Shown here: positions 54,139 through 64,000 of the stretch, in pieces
Layout: the number at the start of each line of letters is the position of its first letter
How positions within the stretch are numbered: the stretch's first letter is position 1
Origin: Prostheceraeus crozeri
Taxonomy: Eukaryota; Platyhelminthes; Polycladida; Euryleptidae
DNA: 64,000 bases
Reading direction: 5' to 3'
NCBI GenBank assembly: GCA_907163375.1
Contig: CAJQUW010009243.1
Location: 74,501 to 138,500 of the forward strand
The notes under the pieces: model-generated
What the model was told of the DNA's origin: nothing
The model's database searches: none
Seen by the model: only the letters and a program-made list of their open reading frames with translations
Translations under genes and position numbers: made by a program

Positions 54139-57100
54139 GTTTGACGTAAGTGTAAAGCATTTTCGTCCTTTATTAATCGCATGAAATCTATATCAAACTG
54201 TTGATAAACGGAACCTATTCTATGATAAGGCAATCACTTATTATCTCAAAAGTAGTCGTAAACTATTGGATTATAAGTGCCACACTTACCGGGAGATTCC
54301 TTCTCCTTGAGATGTATGCATTTTTCAAGGTGATTAGAACTGATGGTATGAACAATAATGTGATGGATTGCCGATGTACATCATGCAAATGTCATTATTT
54401 GAAAGCTTTATTATTCCTCTGCTGTCTTAGACTTCAAGATCTCAAAAAATTAAATTTAAATCGAAAAATACTGAAGCTCCCTCTTTTACCGCGGATTAAC
54501 TTCATAATTGAACCAATTAAGCCGACCCCGTTTTCATGCAAACTAGTCCATTGCGTGCGCTGGTTCGTGATTTTAATTTTTGTCCGACAACTAAGTGAAA
54601 ACAAGAGATCAAAGTCCAGGTCACACAAAGTTAACTCTCGTTTCCATTAGACACATAAGACAATTTTCAATACAAAATAGATTGCTTTGATGTCCCAAGC
54701 AGATGTGCGGCTTTACATGTAATGTTATTATACGTGTATGTTTACATTATTACTGATTGTTAAGTACTACACGTATATAGCGTGTAGAACTGCAGTTAAG
54801 CTCGGATGCCTTATGACAGACTAATAAATTAATTGGACAGATAGGTATGAACCCTTTTAAATGCAGTATCCACATCCCAAGGATTGACTATGTCTGAAAA
54901 ATAATTCAAACCATATTAAATTACATGTTATTGTGTTTTTTACTGTAACGTGGTAGTTTGGTAAAATTCTATAATTCCTTTAATATTTTCGTGATGAATT
55001 TTAGTGATATGTCTGATGTGACGCTCCAACGCCAATCACAACAGTCTCATCATTTCCGTAAAAAAGCATGCACAAGATCAAAACAAAAGAGTCTCTATGC
55101 ATTTTTCTGAGATAAAATCTGTTTTAAGATAGTAAAATGCCATGCGCTGTTTTAAATAGATTGTGTCTCTAACGTAGGGCTAATCTTGTGTCACAGCATT
55201 GCGCTTGAGTTTTTACAGAAGGATCTGATAGTGGCAAGAAATGTAAACAAATCTTATAGTAACGGGATCGGCACATAGAAGGACTTTTCAATTCGTTTCA
55301 CGTTCAACCTAGACTAGACCCTGTGAAAACAGCTTTGATAATTTTAAAAAATAAAACTGTTGTGATATGGTCAGTGAACAATCTCAAAATTGTCAAGTAA
55401 TCTCAGAATATAACTTTCTCCTAAAGTATATAGTTCTCGTAAAAATGAGGCTGAAAGCTAATAGAATATTTAGACATTGTAGTGCACAAAGTGTCCGCAT
55501 TTTGCATCTTTGATAAGCATTTCTCTTCAAACAATGTGTCCGCCATCAAACAGAGCAGTTGGAGTATAGAATAATTAAGTATTGAGTTGTCTCCTCAGTT
55601 GAAAAATGGGAACAGACATGAATAACTGCCATTTCATCCAATATCAGGAAAATGCAACAGAACATAACAAATTTGCATTGATTTAGCAAAACGAAGCTCA
55701 GGCGCACTGACTAAAACGACTTGTCAGTAGTGTTTAAAAGTACTATTTAATGAATAGCCAGCGAAATTTCACGAATATGATAATTGCGTATGTCAGAACA
55801 GTTGTACTTTGCTGCACTTCGACTTTCTCGAAGACTACATAAAACCAGCAGCAAAAACCATGAAATGCCATCAAAACGCTAATGAAATCGTTCCTCTGTG
55901 TCAGACATTAATTGATTAGCTATAAGTGTAGAGTAATGATCGATATTTCGTATATCACCAAACTAAGATTCCTCTGATAGTGCGCGTGTGATACTCGCGT
56001 ACATTGTTCGACCGTATCTATCCATTGTGTTCCGATTCATGTGCTTGATATTGAGTCTGCTGAAAAACAAACATTTGTCCGTGCTGTCTTGAATACTAAG
56101 TACACACAGACGGATCATTTTCCTATACGGTTGGTGCATCTGCATCTAGCCGACTTTTCTCTCTGAGGTTGCTGAGAACCTATATGGGGAATTCTTCATT
56201 AAAAATTGTACATGACGTTGTCATGCGCTCAATAAAAGAACATGATGTGCACTGTCTACATGTGATACACGGGAAGATGCAAACAAGTTTGAGATACTGC
56301 GAAATATCTCATTGTCGCCTCTATAGCCGAAATTGCAATTTAGGTGAAGATTTTGCATAGATCTGCAATTAATTAATAGTAATCATGTTTTGAATAATCT
56401 AATTTGCTGCATTTCTTCCTCTGTTCGTTTTATCATTTCAAGTGATCGAACATTAAAAAGGTTTGTCTACTTCCTGTAAACGGCTCAATACTTTTGAACA
56501 AAGAATTCTCGTGTTCCTTTGTCCAATTGTATGATCTGTACTGAACTATGATTTTAATGCTGTTTATTTACTTTGCAACATTTTGATTAAATTTGAAATG
56601 TACGATTCTCATTGATAATGAAAAATGTAGATGTACATTGCACACTTATCAATCAATCAGCTAATATCATGATAATTTGCTAGACCAAAGACAGAATTCT
56701 TTGGGTATCTGTAAATTGTGTCGTTCTTAAGATGATTTATAGATACAGTAAAATTCAGTGAAGTTTCAAAAATTTTGAATATCTGTTGATATATGATCTT
56801 GAATCAAGATATATGATTTTGAATACTTGAATTTCTATTGTAGTATAGAAATGAGCGAATTAGAGTACATGAGTGCCATTAGAAAGTTCACACACGATAT
56901 TTGCGGTACCGTGAAATTCATGTGATTCGAATTAGTACATGTACATTAGAGTTTTGAAGGGGCGAGACACCCATGATATCTATGCACTTCATGCAGAGCC
57001 CGCTATGGTTTAGTATTATTAGAGGATAAAGTGTAATTGTGGGTAGAATTTTATAAAGACCAGTAGATTTTTTAATTAAACATTTGTTGCATTATACTAA

Positions 57101-57389
57101 CATGCATTTTCTTTCGTTTGCTTTGCTTGATTTCTGAATCTCAAATACTTGATTGGAAATGATCAAATGTTTTTTGATGGTTCTTTGATTTTTTTGTTCA
57201 TTTGACGCTTGTAAATTTTGGTTTCAGTTATTTTCTTTACACGTTTGATTGAATGCTATGTCATTCTTCAGTTTAATATATTTATGAAATATTCTTTCTG
57301 TTTTTCCATACTGTTGTCTTTTGTTCTTAGATAATAATTTCAAAATTATAAATAAATACCATTTGATTATGAAATAGTTCATTCCTTTT
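54139..57389. other. Gene-free by eye
   Basis: The ORF at 54201-54650 has no recognisable motif and several unusual residue runs. I treat it as chance. No other feature was seen. Confidence 0.3.
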
Positions 57390-57427
57390 CGCGACGTTTC
57401 GGACTCAACTGCCTTCATCAAGCTAAC
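57390..57427 (-). ncRNA. Hammerhead-like core, Penelope-type 3' tail
   Basis: On the minus strand TTGATGAAGG, then AGTCCGAAACGTCGCG, gives the order UGAUGA - stem II - GAAAC - GUC typical of minimal PLE hammerheads. The first core base is U instead of C. No PLE coding sequence is seen beside it, so this is a 3' fragment. Confidence 0.4.
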
Positions 57428-59178
57428 AATAAGTGAAGCATATGCTAAAGGATGTCAAATTTGAATTATGTTCGAAATGCAAATATTCCTACAAAATACA
57501 CAGTACAAAATTGTTGAACAAAGATATCAATGATAGATATGGGTAAATATAACAACGGCAGTTAAAAAGTTCTACGTTGACTTATAGCATAGAATCATAA
57601 AATTCTTAAAAAAAAGAATGACAAACATAGATCTATACTACATTCAGGTGACGAGTCAACCCCTTGTCGTGTTGGTTAAGTGACAAAGTTATCCTCAATG
57701 CAAAAGGAATTGGCCGAAAATCTTCGCATATATATGTGATACGGAGTTTCAATGCTGCGCTTTTGAGTTCGCAGCTAGCCTACTATCTTCTATTCTACTA
57801 TATTGTCTATATTAAAATGTTGGGCTAACTCCACACTCATGAAGTTTTAAGATAACTTTCAAATAAAGATCTCTACATGATAAGTTTCAGCTGAAGAAAG
57901 GAGCTTAATGCACCTGCACTCAATTGAGAAGGCACATACAGAAATATGCAGGAAACAGCATTATTTTCATGTCTTGTACTTAAATTAAGTGCATGTTTAT
58001 GTCAAGTGTTAAGTCATTTCTTTCTGGTTCAGTGCTTACAAACTCTACGTACTGAATTTTTTATGATTTTTTATGAATTTCTTATGATTTTTTCTGCTAA
58101 ATTCCGAGGCGCACCTTCAATCTAGCTTATGATGATTGCAAAACAGATTATCTCAATGGACTCTCACTGCTTGCAACTGTCGAATTATTCAGTCAAATTG
58201 GAATTATCAGTCTATTCGTAATTAGTCAGCCGTTTGGAAGTTCACTAAATAATTTCCTTGCACAAAAGGCTTAAGTATAACCTAATATTGCTGTCACAAT
58301 TACCAGAGATGAGAAATCGGAAGAAAAGATCAAATTATCATGATATTTGGAACTTTGGAATATTTTACAACACTCGCCAAATGAGTAGATTTGAAAAGAA
58401 ATGAAAAGATAGGATTATGTAGATATTCATGATACAAATTATTCTATGTTTACACAAGATTTTTTACAAAATACACTCATGCAATTATGTCATTCTCTTG
58501 GCACGCAAAACCTATGACAATATTTGAAAGTGCAAAAAACATAACGCTGCATGAAAGATATACACGATAAATTCGAAAGGTTCAACCGCTAGTTAATTCA
58601 TATGAGCATCAACGCACTATACACACGAGATTTGTCATCACCTCGTAAACAGCAATCATTAAGGTGATTTGTAACTAAAATTCAGTGAAGTTTCAACATT
58701 TCGAATATCTGTTAAGATTGGTGATGTTGAATCTTGAATTTCTATTATGGTATATGAAGTATATATATTCATGAATGTTGAAGTGTACATTGAGTATATA
58801 GTATGAGCGAATTAGAGCAAGCACGTACAATTAGAAAGCTCACACAAGATATATGTCGTACCATGAACTTCATGTGATTTGAAGTAGTTAACTATTGATT
58901 TCTTTGCTTCATGCTGTATCTATTTGCTCTTATGAATGTGTGATCACTATTTCGTGTAAACTACAGAGATGCCTGAACGAATTTTGGGCAACCGGGACAA
59001 GAATGTTGAAGGACACATACTGAAATAAATTTTAAATATCAAGAATCTCAAGCTACTTAAGTCTTCCACACATACAGACCAGGGCAATGGTGTTCGGCAC
59101 GAGTGGCTACCCGAGTCAGCCTACTCACTTTCAGTGTACTACTTGAGTAGTGATTCCGAGTAGTCGAAGCAAAATAAT
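57428..59178. other. No gene recognised
   Basis: AT-rich DNA. A short direct repeat (TTTTTATGATTTTTTATGAA near 58060) is the only pattern noticed. The segments 56750-56940 and 58675-58880 resemble each other (AAAATTCAGTGAAGTTTCAA and ATGAGCGAATTAGAG in both). Confidence 0.35.
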
Positions 59179-59180
59179 TA

Positions 59181-60645
59181 CAGGGTGAGTTTAAAGTAAC
59201 GATACAACTTCCATTTGCTCTCATTTCGTCAATATGAATAATAAAACGAAAATCTTACTTATGTGAACCTAGAATATCCCCGGATTTGCAATAATAATCG
59301 TTCTGTGCTAGTTTGAGATCTACAAACTACTAAATTTTGAGTTAAAAAACTTTTTGGAAACTTATATATTGTCGATCTAATTAAAGAATAATAATTTGAT
59401 TGATGATATCAGAGAAAACAAGCAAATCTAGAGAAAGTATCAGATTCTTGCAAATCAAAAATTGAACACTAAACGAGATACGTTCTCTTACACACTTCAA
59501 GTCGTGATTCAACACTATCAATTGCAGCTTCCAACATGTCAGAAGAGATAGAGTTCACTGCGTCAACAATGTTATTCTCCAATTCTTGTAGAGTGCTCGG
59601 CTTAGGATTGTGAACCTTTCCTTTGAGCATTCCCCACAGCCAAAAGTCGGGTGGCGACAAATCCATGGCCAGGTTTTTCGTTGCATTAGCAGTGTGTGGC
59701 GTGGCTCCATCTTGCTGGAACACTGTCCGTGAGAAGGCTCGTTTTGATTTTAAATGAAGAATAGCGTGACTCTGCATCATCTCACAATATCGCTGTTGGT
59801 TAACAGTAGTTGTTGATCCATCAGAGTCCTCGAAAAAGTAGGGAGGAAGAATGAATGATCGACAATACAGTTATCCATACAGAGACCATAAAGAGTGTTC
59901 GTGAAATTCGTGGGGATTCGTGCGACCCCAAATCCGATAATTCCATGAAATGACAGCTCCATTCAAATGAAAATGGGCCTCGTCTGTCCAAAGAATCCTC
60001 GGCAGAAAAGTGACATTGTTCTCCATTCTACCCAAAGACTCTGCAGAACTCCACACGATTTTTCCTATCACTAAGCACAACATGCATACGATATGAATGT
60101 ATATCCAAATGATATCGGAGGATTTTTGACAAGGCAGACTGGGAAGGTTCAACAGCTCCTGACACTATTCGAGTACTTGCATGCGGATTGTCTTCAACCA
60201 TTTCCTCAACCATTTGAATAGCTTTGCTATTGCAAGGTATTGCGTAGTCAACACTCACACAATCTGTCAGTGCTTGGAATTCCGATGAATAAATCCGCAA
60301 AATCAAAATTCCGCAATTTGTGGATATCAAACTAGCACAGAACGATCATTATTGCAAATTCAGAGATATTCTAGGTTCACATGAGTAAAACTTATGTTTT
60401 ATTACTCATTATTAGATCGACAATATTAAAGTTTTTTAAAATTTTGGAAATTTAAAATACAAAAAATTTTTTTTGATTTTTTAACTCAAAATTTAGCAAT
60501 TTGTGGGTCTCAAACTAACACAGAACGATCATTACTGGAAATCCGAGGAGACTTTAGCCTCATGTAAATAAGATTTTCCCTTCATTATTCATATTGATGA
60601 AATGAGAGCAAATGGAAGTTGTATCGCTACTTTAAACTCACCTTG
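59181..60645 (-). mobile_element. DD41D-type mariner-like element with about 170-bp TIRs
   Basis: The ends CAGGGTGAGTTTAAAGTAAC and the complement of CAAGGTGAGTTTAAAGTAGC are followed by inverted similarity for roughly 170 bp. TA flanks both sides (59179-59180 and 60646-60647). The right arm holds an extra diverged copy of its inner part (CTAGCACAGAACGATCATTA and CTAACACAGAACGATCATTA). Confidence 0.88.
59469..60330 (-). pseudogene. DD41D-type transposase, broken and internally deleted
   Basis: The N-terminal helix region (SIVEEMVEDNPHASTRIVSG-like at about 60170-60230) and the first Asp in ILWTDEAHFHLNGAVISWNY are legible. The second Asp is in VFQQDGATPHTANATKNL. The text then jumps to MDLSPPDFWLWGMLKGKV, so about 35 residues between the last two catalytic sites are missing. 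Frameshifts separate three ORFs (60028-60330, 59871-60152, 59469-59780). Confidence 0.8.
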
Positions 60646-60647
60646 TA

Positions 60648-61949
60648 TGTGATAGCTTTCACAACTAATTGCTCTGCCAGGAATCCACTAAGCAATAAAT
60701 CCTCTTCAACTTATTTCATTGTTTTCATTGTTTCATTGTACAGCAAAGCAACCTGTGACTATACATGTATGTACAATATCATGCCGATCACAGAATGTGA
60801 AAATTTCTATTCGCTATTATTCAGATCGGTAATTACCTATTTCGTTGCACTGAAACTTTCAGCATTAGACAAAACGATCGAAAGTGCCAGCTGTTTAGAC
60901 AAAATCATTCGTTAAATATGTTGTCATTAAATATCTCAATAAGGCATGGCAAACAGAAAGACAAAACATGTCAATTAGCAAGAGAATAATTATATCACTT
61001 AGGTTGGGAGACTTAGCTGTTATGAGCTCGCCTGCTCAACTTGATAGCATGTAAAATTGAAGCTCGACTTTAGTCGCGAAAAAATTCTGCGTGTAATTTG
61101 ATTTTACCGCGTCTTCACACAAATTATGCATTGTTCAGTGTCCATAGATATTGTTGATAAACAATTATACAATCATGCAGTGATATGTTCCATAAACATT
61201 TTGTGTACATCGAAATCAGAAAACGTGGAAAGTAATTTTATTTTTAGCTTTATAAGTTAAGCGAAGGGGATACATTCTCAAGTGCAGTATATACGTAGGT
61301 CCATGAAGCTATGAAACTTCGTTGATTTTATTTCAGAAGAAAATGAGCATGTATACAGTAGATTGTTTATTATATCAAATAAAAAAATTTTGGGCGGTAA
61401 ATTGCCAAAACAAATATATAGTTGACCAATTGGCAAGAATTTTATAATGACAGTGAGGCAGTGAAGAGGAAAAACTCTTTGCACGTCCGATTTTTGTGAA
61501 AAATGAGTAAAAGATTGATAGGCCTTCTATAATCGATCTTGCTGTAGAACATAATTTAGTAAGTCTTAATTATGTATTTTGAGAATATGCAATTATGCAT
61601 TTTTTGTAGAGCTGCATCTCAGCTTACAAAATAGTGTGTTGAATAGTGTTACATTGATATTTTTTCTAGAGGTCTACTCAAGTAATACTCTAATAGTGGC
61701 CATTCGAGTAATGCCGAACACTAATCTGCACTATATGGAATTACATTCCAATCGTTTGCTAATGTTTTTGATATCTTCCCATCCCTTTCGGAAACGGGAG
61801 CCTTCATTTATGGCTCTTGTAGAAGGTGAGGCCTCAATTGCAAGCTACGTAAGAAGATGATTCAGAAAGTTATATTTCCGAGAAAAACGACTAAGTAATT
61901 CTGTTTGATGGGTGTACAAAGTTGACATTTACAGTATGTATCACAGGCT
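60648..61949. other. No gene recognised
   Basis: Short ORFs only. Nothing repetitive noticed. Confidence 0.3.
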
Positions 61950-62075
61950 TGCCGTGGGAATTGATTATGAATTCCCATTCCCATCAGATTCCCACGGGAT
62001 TTTTGATGGGAATCCCATGGGAATTCCCATTCCCACGGGATTTTTCAGTATTTCCCATCAGAATTCCCATGGCTC
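61950..62075 (+). repeat. Minisatellite of TTCCCAT / ATGGGAAT motifs
   Basis: Repeated AATTCCCATTCCCA and CCCACGGGATTTTT units alternate in both orientations (GGGAATCCCATGGGAATTCC is partly self-complementary). The ORFs across it are compositional artefacts. Confidence 0.8.
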
Positions 62076-62724
62076 ATTACTCTTCCTATATACGGTTTAT
62101 GGTTCTCTTCTTTCGGACTACAAGTCGATTAACGGATTTTCGTAATTGAACTGATGAGATTAAGCGCTTTTAGTTGACCTATCTTTTGGATGAAAAAGTG
62201 TTGGCATATCAATCTATTTTATTTTGTAATTTCCAAAAATTGCAAGTTTTTATTAATTATCAAAAATATCTATCATTTTGTTTCAGGGATTAGTCAATCA
62301 ATAAAGACGACTTCATCGAAATAGTCTTCGATCACATATAGGCCTATACATACACATATTCGCATGTCTATTCACTCTGATTCACTTCATGCGGTGCCGT
62401 ACTTGTGATGAACATGGCAAACTTCTAGCTCATCGCAATATCATATTTAAGTTTACAATACAAGTACAGTGCCTGTATACAAGCAATGAAGTCAATACTT
62501 CGCCTACGCATATTTCTACGACTTATCAACAGAAAACAACTACTGATTTATGAATATGTGATAATACGCTCGCTCACATCCCATGTATTTACGTACAGTG
62601 TAATTCCAATTCTATCTAACTTTGATGATAAAGCCACAAATGCAAAAAGACAAATTTATATTCGAGAAACAAACGTTCATTGAAAATTTGACAAACGTTG
62701 CTGCTAAAAAGGCATCAAACATTA
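62076..62724. other. No gene recognised
   Basis: Nothing supported. Confidence 0.3.
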
Positions 62725-63160
62725 AAAAATATCAATGGATTGATGAAAGCTACATATTATAAAACTCTCCAATGTAGGCCCTATTATGTATAAAGGCCTA
62801 CGAATGACAGTAATACAATCTAAGAATAGCAGATCTTCAATAAATTATCAATGGACTAACAACCGTTACTTTGAGACCCGCGTGATGCCGAATGAAGACC
62901 ATCGATGGATTAACAAGCGTCACTTTGAAAACCATCAAGGCAAAAGCAAATACTCAAGAAAATATCAATGGATTAACAAACAAAATGCGGGTATAAAAAC
63001 AATCATGAGAATAGCAGATACTGAAGTAAAATATCAATAGATTAACAAACGTTTCTATGGGTATGAAAATCTAGAGAATAGCCGATGCACTAGAAAAATG
63101 TCAATGGATTAACGAACGTTGTTATGAAATATATCAAATGAATAACAAATGTTCATGCAA
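62725..63160 (+). repeat. Degenerate tandem repeat, about 60-70 bp period
   Basis: ATATCAATGGATTAACAAACGTT-like cores occur near 62730, 62840, 62898, 62959, 63029, 63096 and 63131, with drifting spacers. The array ends close to the hAT transposase stop. Confidence 0.75.
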
Positions 63161-63174
63161 ACCTAGGAACTGAA

Positions 63175-64000
63175 TTATAATACAGTCTCTAACTTACAAG
63201 CATATTTTGTGTAAATCATAGCGCTGAGCTTGTCAGGCTTGCGCCTTTTTCGAAGCTTTGATAAGAGAATCCCCGCCTCGCTGAATAGTCTTTCTACCGA
63301 AGCCGATGACACTGGGGTGGAAAAAAGAATTTTTGCACACTTCGACAAAAGTCTCATTTGTGGTCCTTTCTCTTTCCAAAAATCCTTGGTCGGATGTCTG
63401 GAGGCCACACGAATGGTCTCAAAAAGCAACATTTCTGTTTCAAGTTGTTCATGAAGCGAAGTCTTCATGCGCTTTGGGCGTGGAGCAAACAATGTCTCAA
63501 ACGGATCGCTGGATGTCGAGGGTTCACGTTCCTGGTTATCTCTGACTTTGTCCGTGGGGATATCAGATATGTGCATTGAATCAAGCAGCTGATTCAAATA
63601 GTTCACAACACTCGATTTGAATCCTTGCATCTCCTGCTCCCATTCATTCATGAACACCTGCAATTCTCGGGTCTTTTTGCTGGAATATCTAAGAGTTTTC
63701 ACCATATCCAAAACCGTGTTGCAGACATCAATGCCTGACAAAAAACAAGCCGCTTTTGCAAATGATGAACCACAATATGGCCACAGCTTCTTTCTCATCT
63801 GGTTTCGTAGAAGACAGCAAGTCTCCCGAGCGATGGCAGGCACTTCTTCACTAATCTGCATTTGGAACAAGTGAATATCCAAAGTAAGATAGTTCAGGTA
63901 AGATAGATGAGAAGTTGGCTCATCAACCTCAACTCTGTCAAAGAAGCACTTGACGGCTTCCATAATATCCAACAGAGATTTGAGTGAAGGTAAAGGTGGC
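63175..64000 (-). CDS. hAT transposase, C-terminal part, 5' end outside window
   Basis: An open frame runs from the window edge to a stop at 63175 (about 275 codons visible). Near the C-terminus, residues LLSKCAKILFSTPVSSASVE and RLFSEAGILLSKLRKRRKPD form the hAT family dimerisation domain, with its SxxSSASVERxFSxAG signature. Upstream there is a coiled region (MNEWEQEMQGF), a variable Ser/Glu linker (EREPSTSSDPFETL) and part of the helical insert. The first two catalytic acidic residues would lie beyond the window. The frame shows no stop or frameshift, so this copy may be recent or domesticated. Confidence 0.85.
   Translation of the reverse strand, partial: PPLPSLKSLLDIMEAVKCFFDRVEVDEPTSHLSYLNYLTLDIHLFQMQISEEVPAIARETCCLLRNQMRKKLWPYCGSSFAKAACFLSGIDVCNTVLDMVKTLRYSSKKTRELQVFMNEWEQEMQGFKSSVVNYLNQLLDSMHISDIPTDKVRDNQEREPSTSSDPFETLFAPRPKRMKTSLHEQLETEMLLFETIRVASRHPTKDFWKEKGPQMRLLSKCAKILFSTPVSSASVERLFSEAGILLSKLRKRRKPDKLSAMIYTKYACKLETVL

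Noticed and set aside
54068..54145. ATG ORF ending TERMQCPVIEFD before a GTAAGT donor as a further first exon
   Set aside because: It competes with a longer open frame over the same bases, no TATA or acceptor supports it, and its phase (0) differs from the others.
54201..54650. 149-codon plus-strand ORF
   Set aside because: No motif or homology by eye, an antisense ORF of similar quality overlaps it, and there is no repeat or splice support.
61912..62149. Two overlapping ORFs at the TTCCCAT minisatellite
   Set aside because: They are produced by the stop-poor repeat and read it in two frames.

Overview
The window reads as AT-rich nuclear DNA of an invertebrate animal; I cannot name the species. 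It has no bacterial operons or ribosome-binding sites. It contains a decayed Polinton/Maverick (a virus-like, capsid-coding DNA element), a Crypton-type tyrosine-recombinase element, two Tc1 copies, a mariner, two DD41D-type elements, a Penelope-like retroelement, several non-autonomous hAT elements and a hAT transposase. A few short, phase-compatible exons of an unrecognised host gene lie between them.

Positions 1-18,360 are the right-hand part of a Polinton. All genes but one lie on the minus strand. Read from right to left they are: a UBA-RING protein, an unknown Cys-rich protein, a small basic GGGFL protein, a conserved protein of about 245 residues (frameshifted), the FtsK/HerA-type packaging ATPase, a conserved protein of 216 residues, a small Cys-rich ORF, the rve integrase, a large structural protein, a basic core protein, the major capsid protein (frameshifted) and the adenain-like protease. 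A TBP-like gene (frameshifted) faces them on the plus strand at the left edge. The family B DNA polymerase is not in the window and would be expected further left. Together the intact and broken genes form a virion and integration module.

The most striking feature is at 5057-12769. The integrase gene is split, between its catalytic core and its C-terminal chromodomain, by 26 nearly identical head-to-tail copies of a 298-bp unit. Each unit carries a 74-nt tRNA-like gene with A box, B box and a TTTT terminator, on the strand opposite to the Polinton genes.

Positions 21,004-25,006 hold a Crypton-like tyrosine recombinase (broken by frameshifts, a stop and a Tc1 insertion). It lies between inverted repeats of about 190 bp, with hairpins, and is flanked by a 13-bp direct repeat. 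This is unusual because Cryptons normally lack inverted repeats.

Positions 30-54 kb look like the introns of a host gene. Three first-exon-like ORFs (30177, 31651, 39410) all end in phase 1, and the last two are copies within a 0.5-kb direct duplication. Candidate internal exons at 51602 and 53493 have matching phases. The introns are full of transposons: hAT elements at 38205, 42140 and 50000 with exact 8-bp target duplications, and at 45.1-48.8 kb a Penelope-like element (YVDD reverse transcriptase, GIY-YIG endonuclease) containing a DD41D element that itself contains a mariner.

Positions 54-64 kb hold another DD41D-type element (59181-60645), minisatellites, a Penelope-type 3' tail with a hammerhead-like core, and the C-terminal part of a hAT transposase running off the right edge. 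Most remaining sequence shows no recognisable feature.
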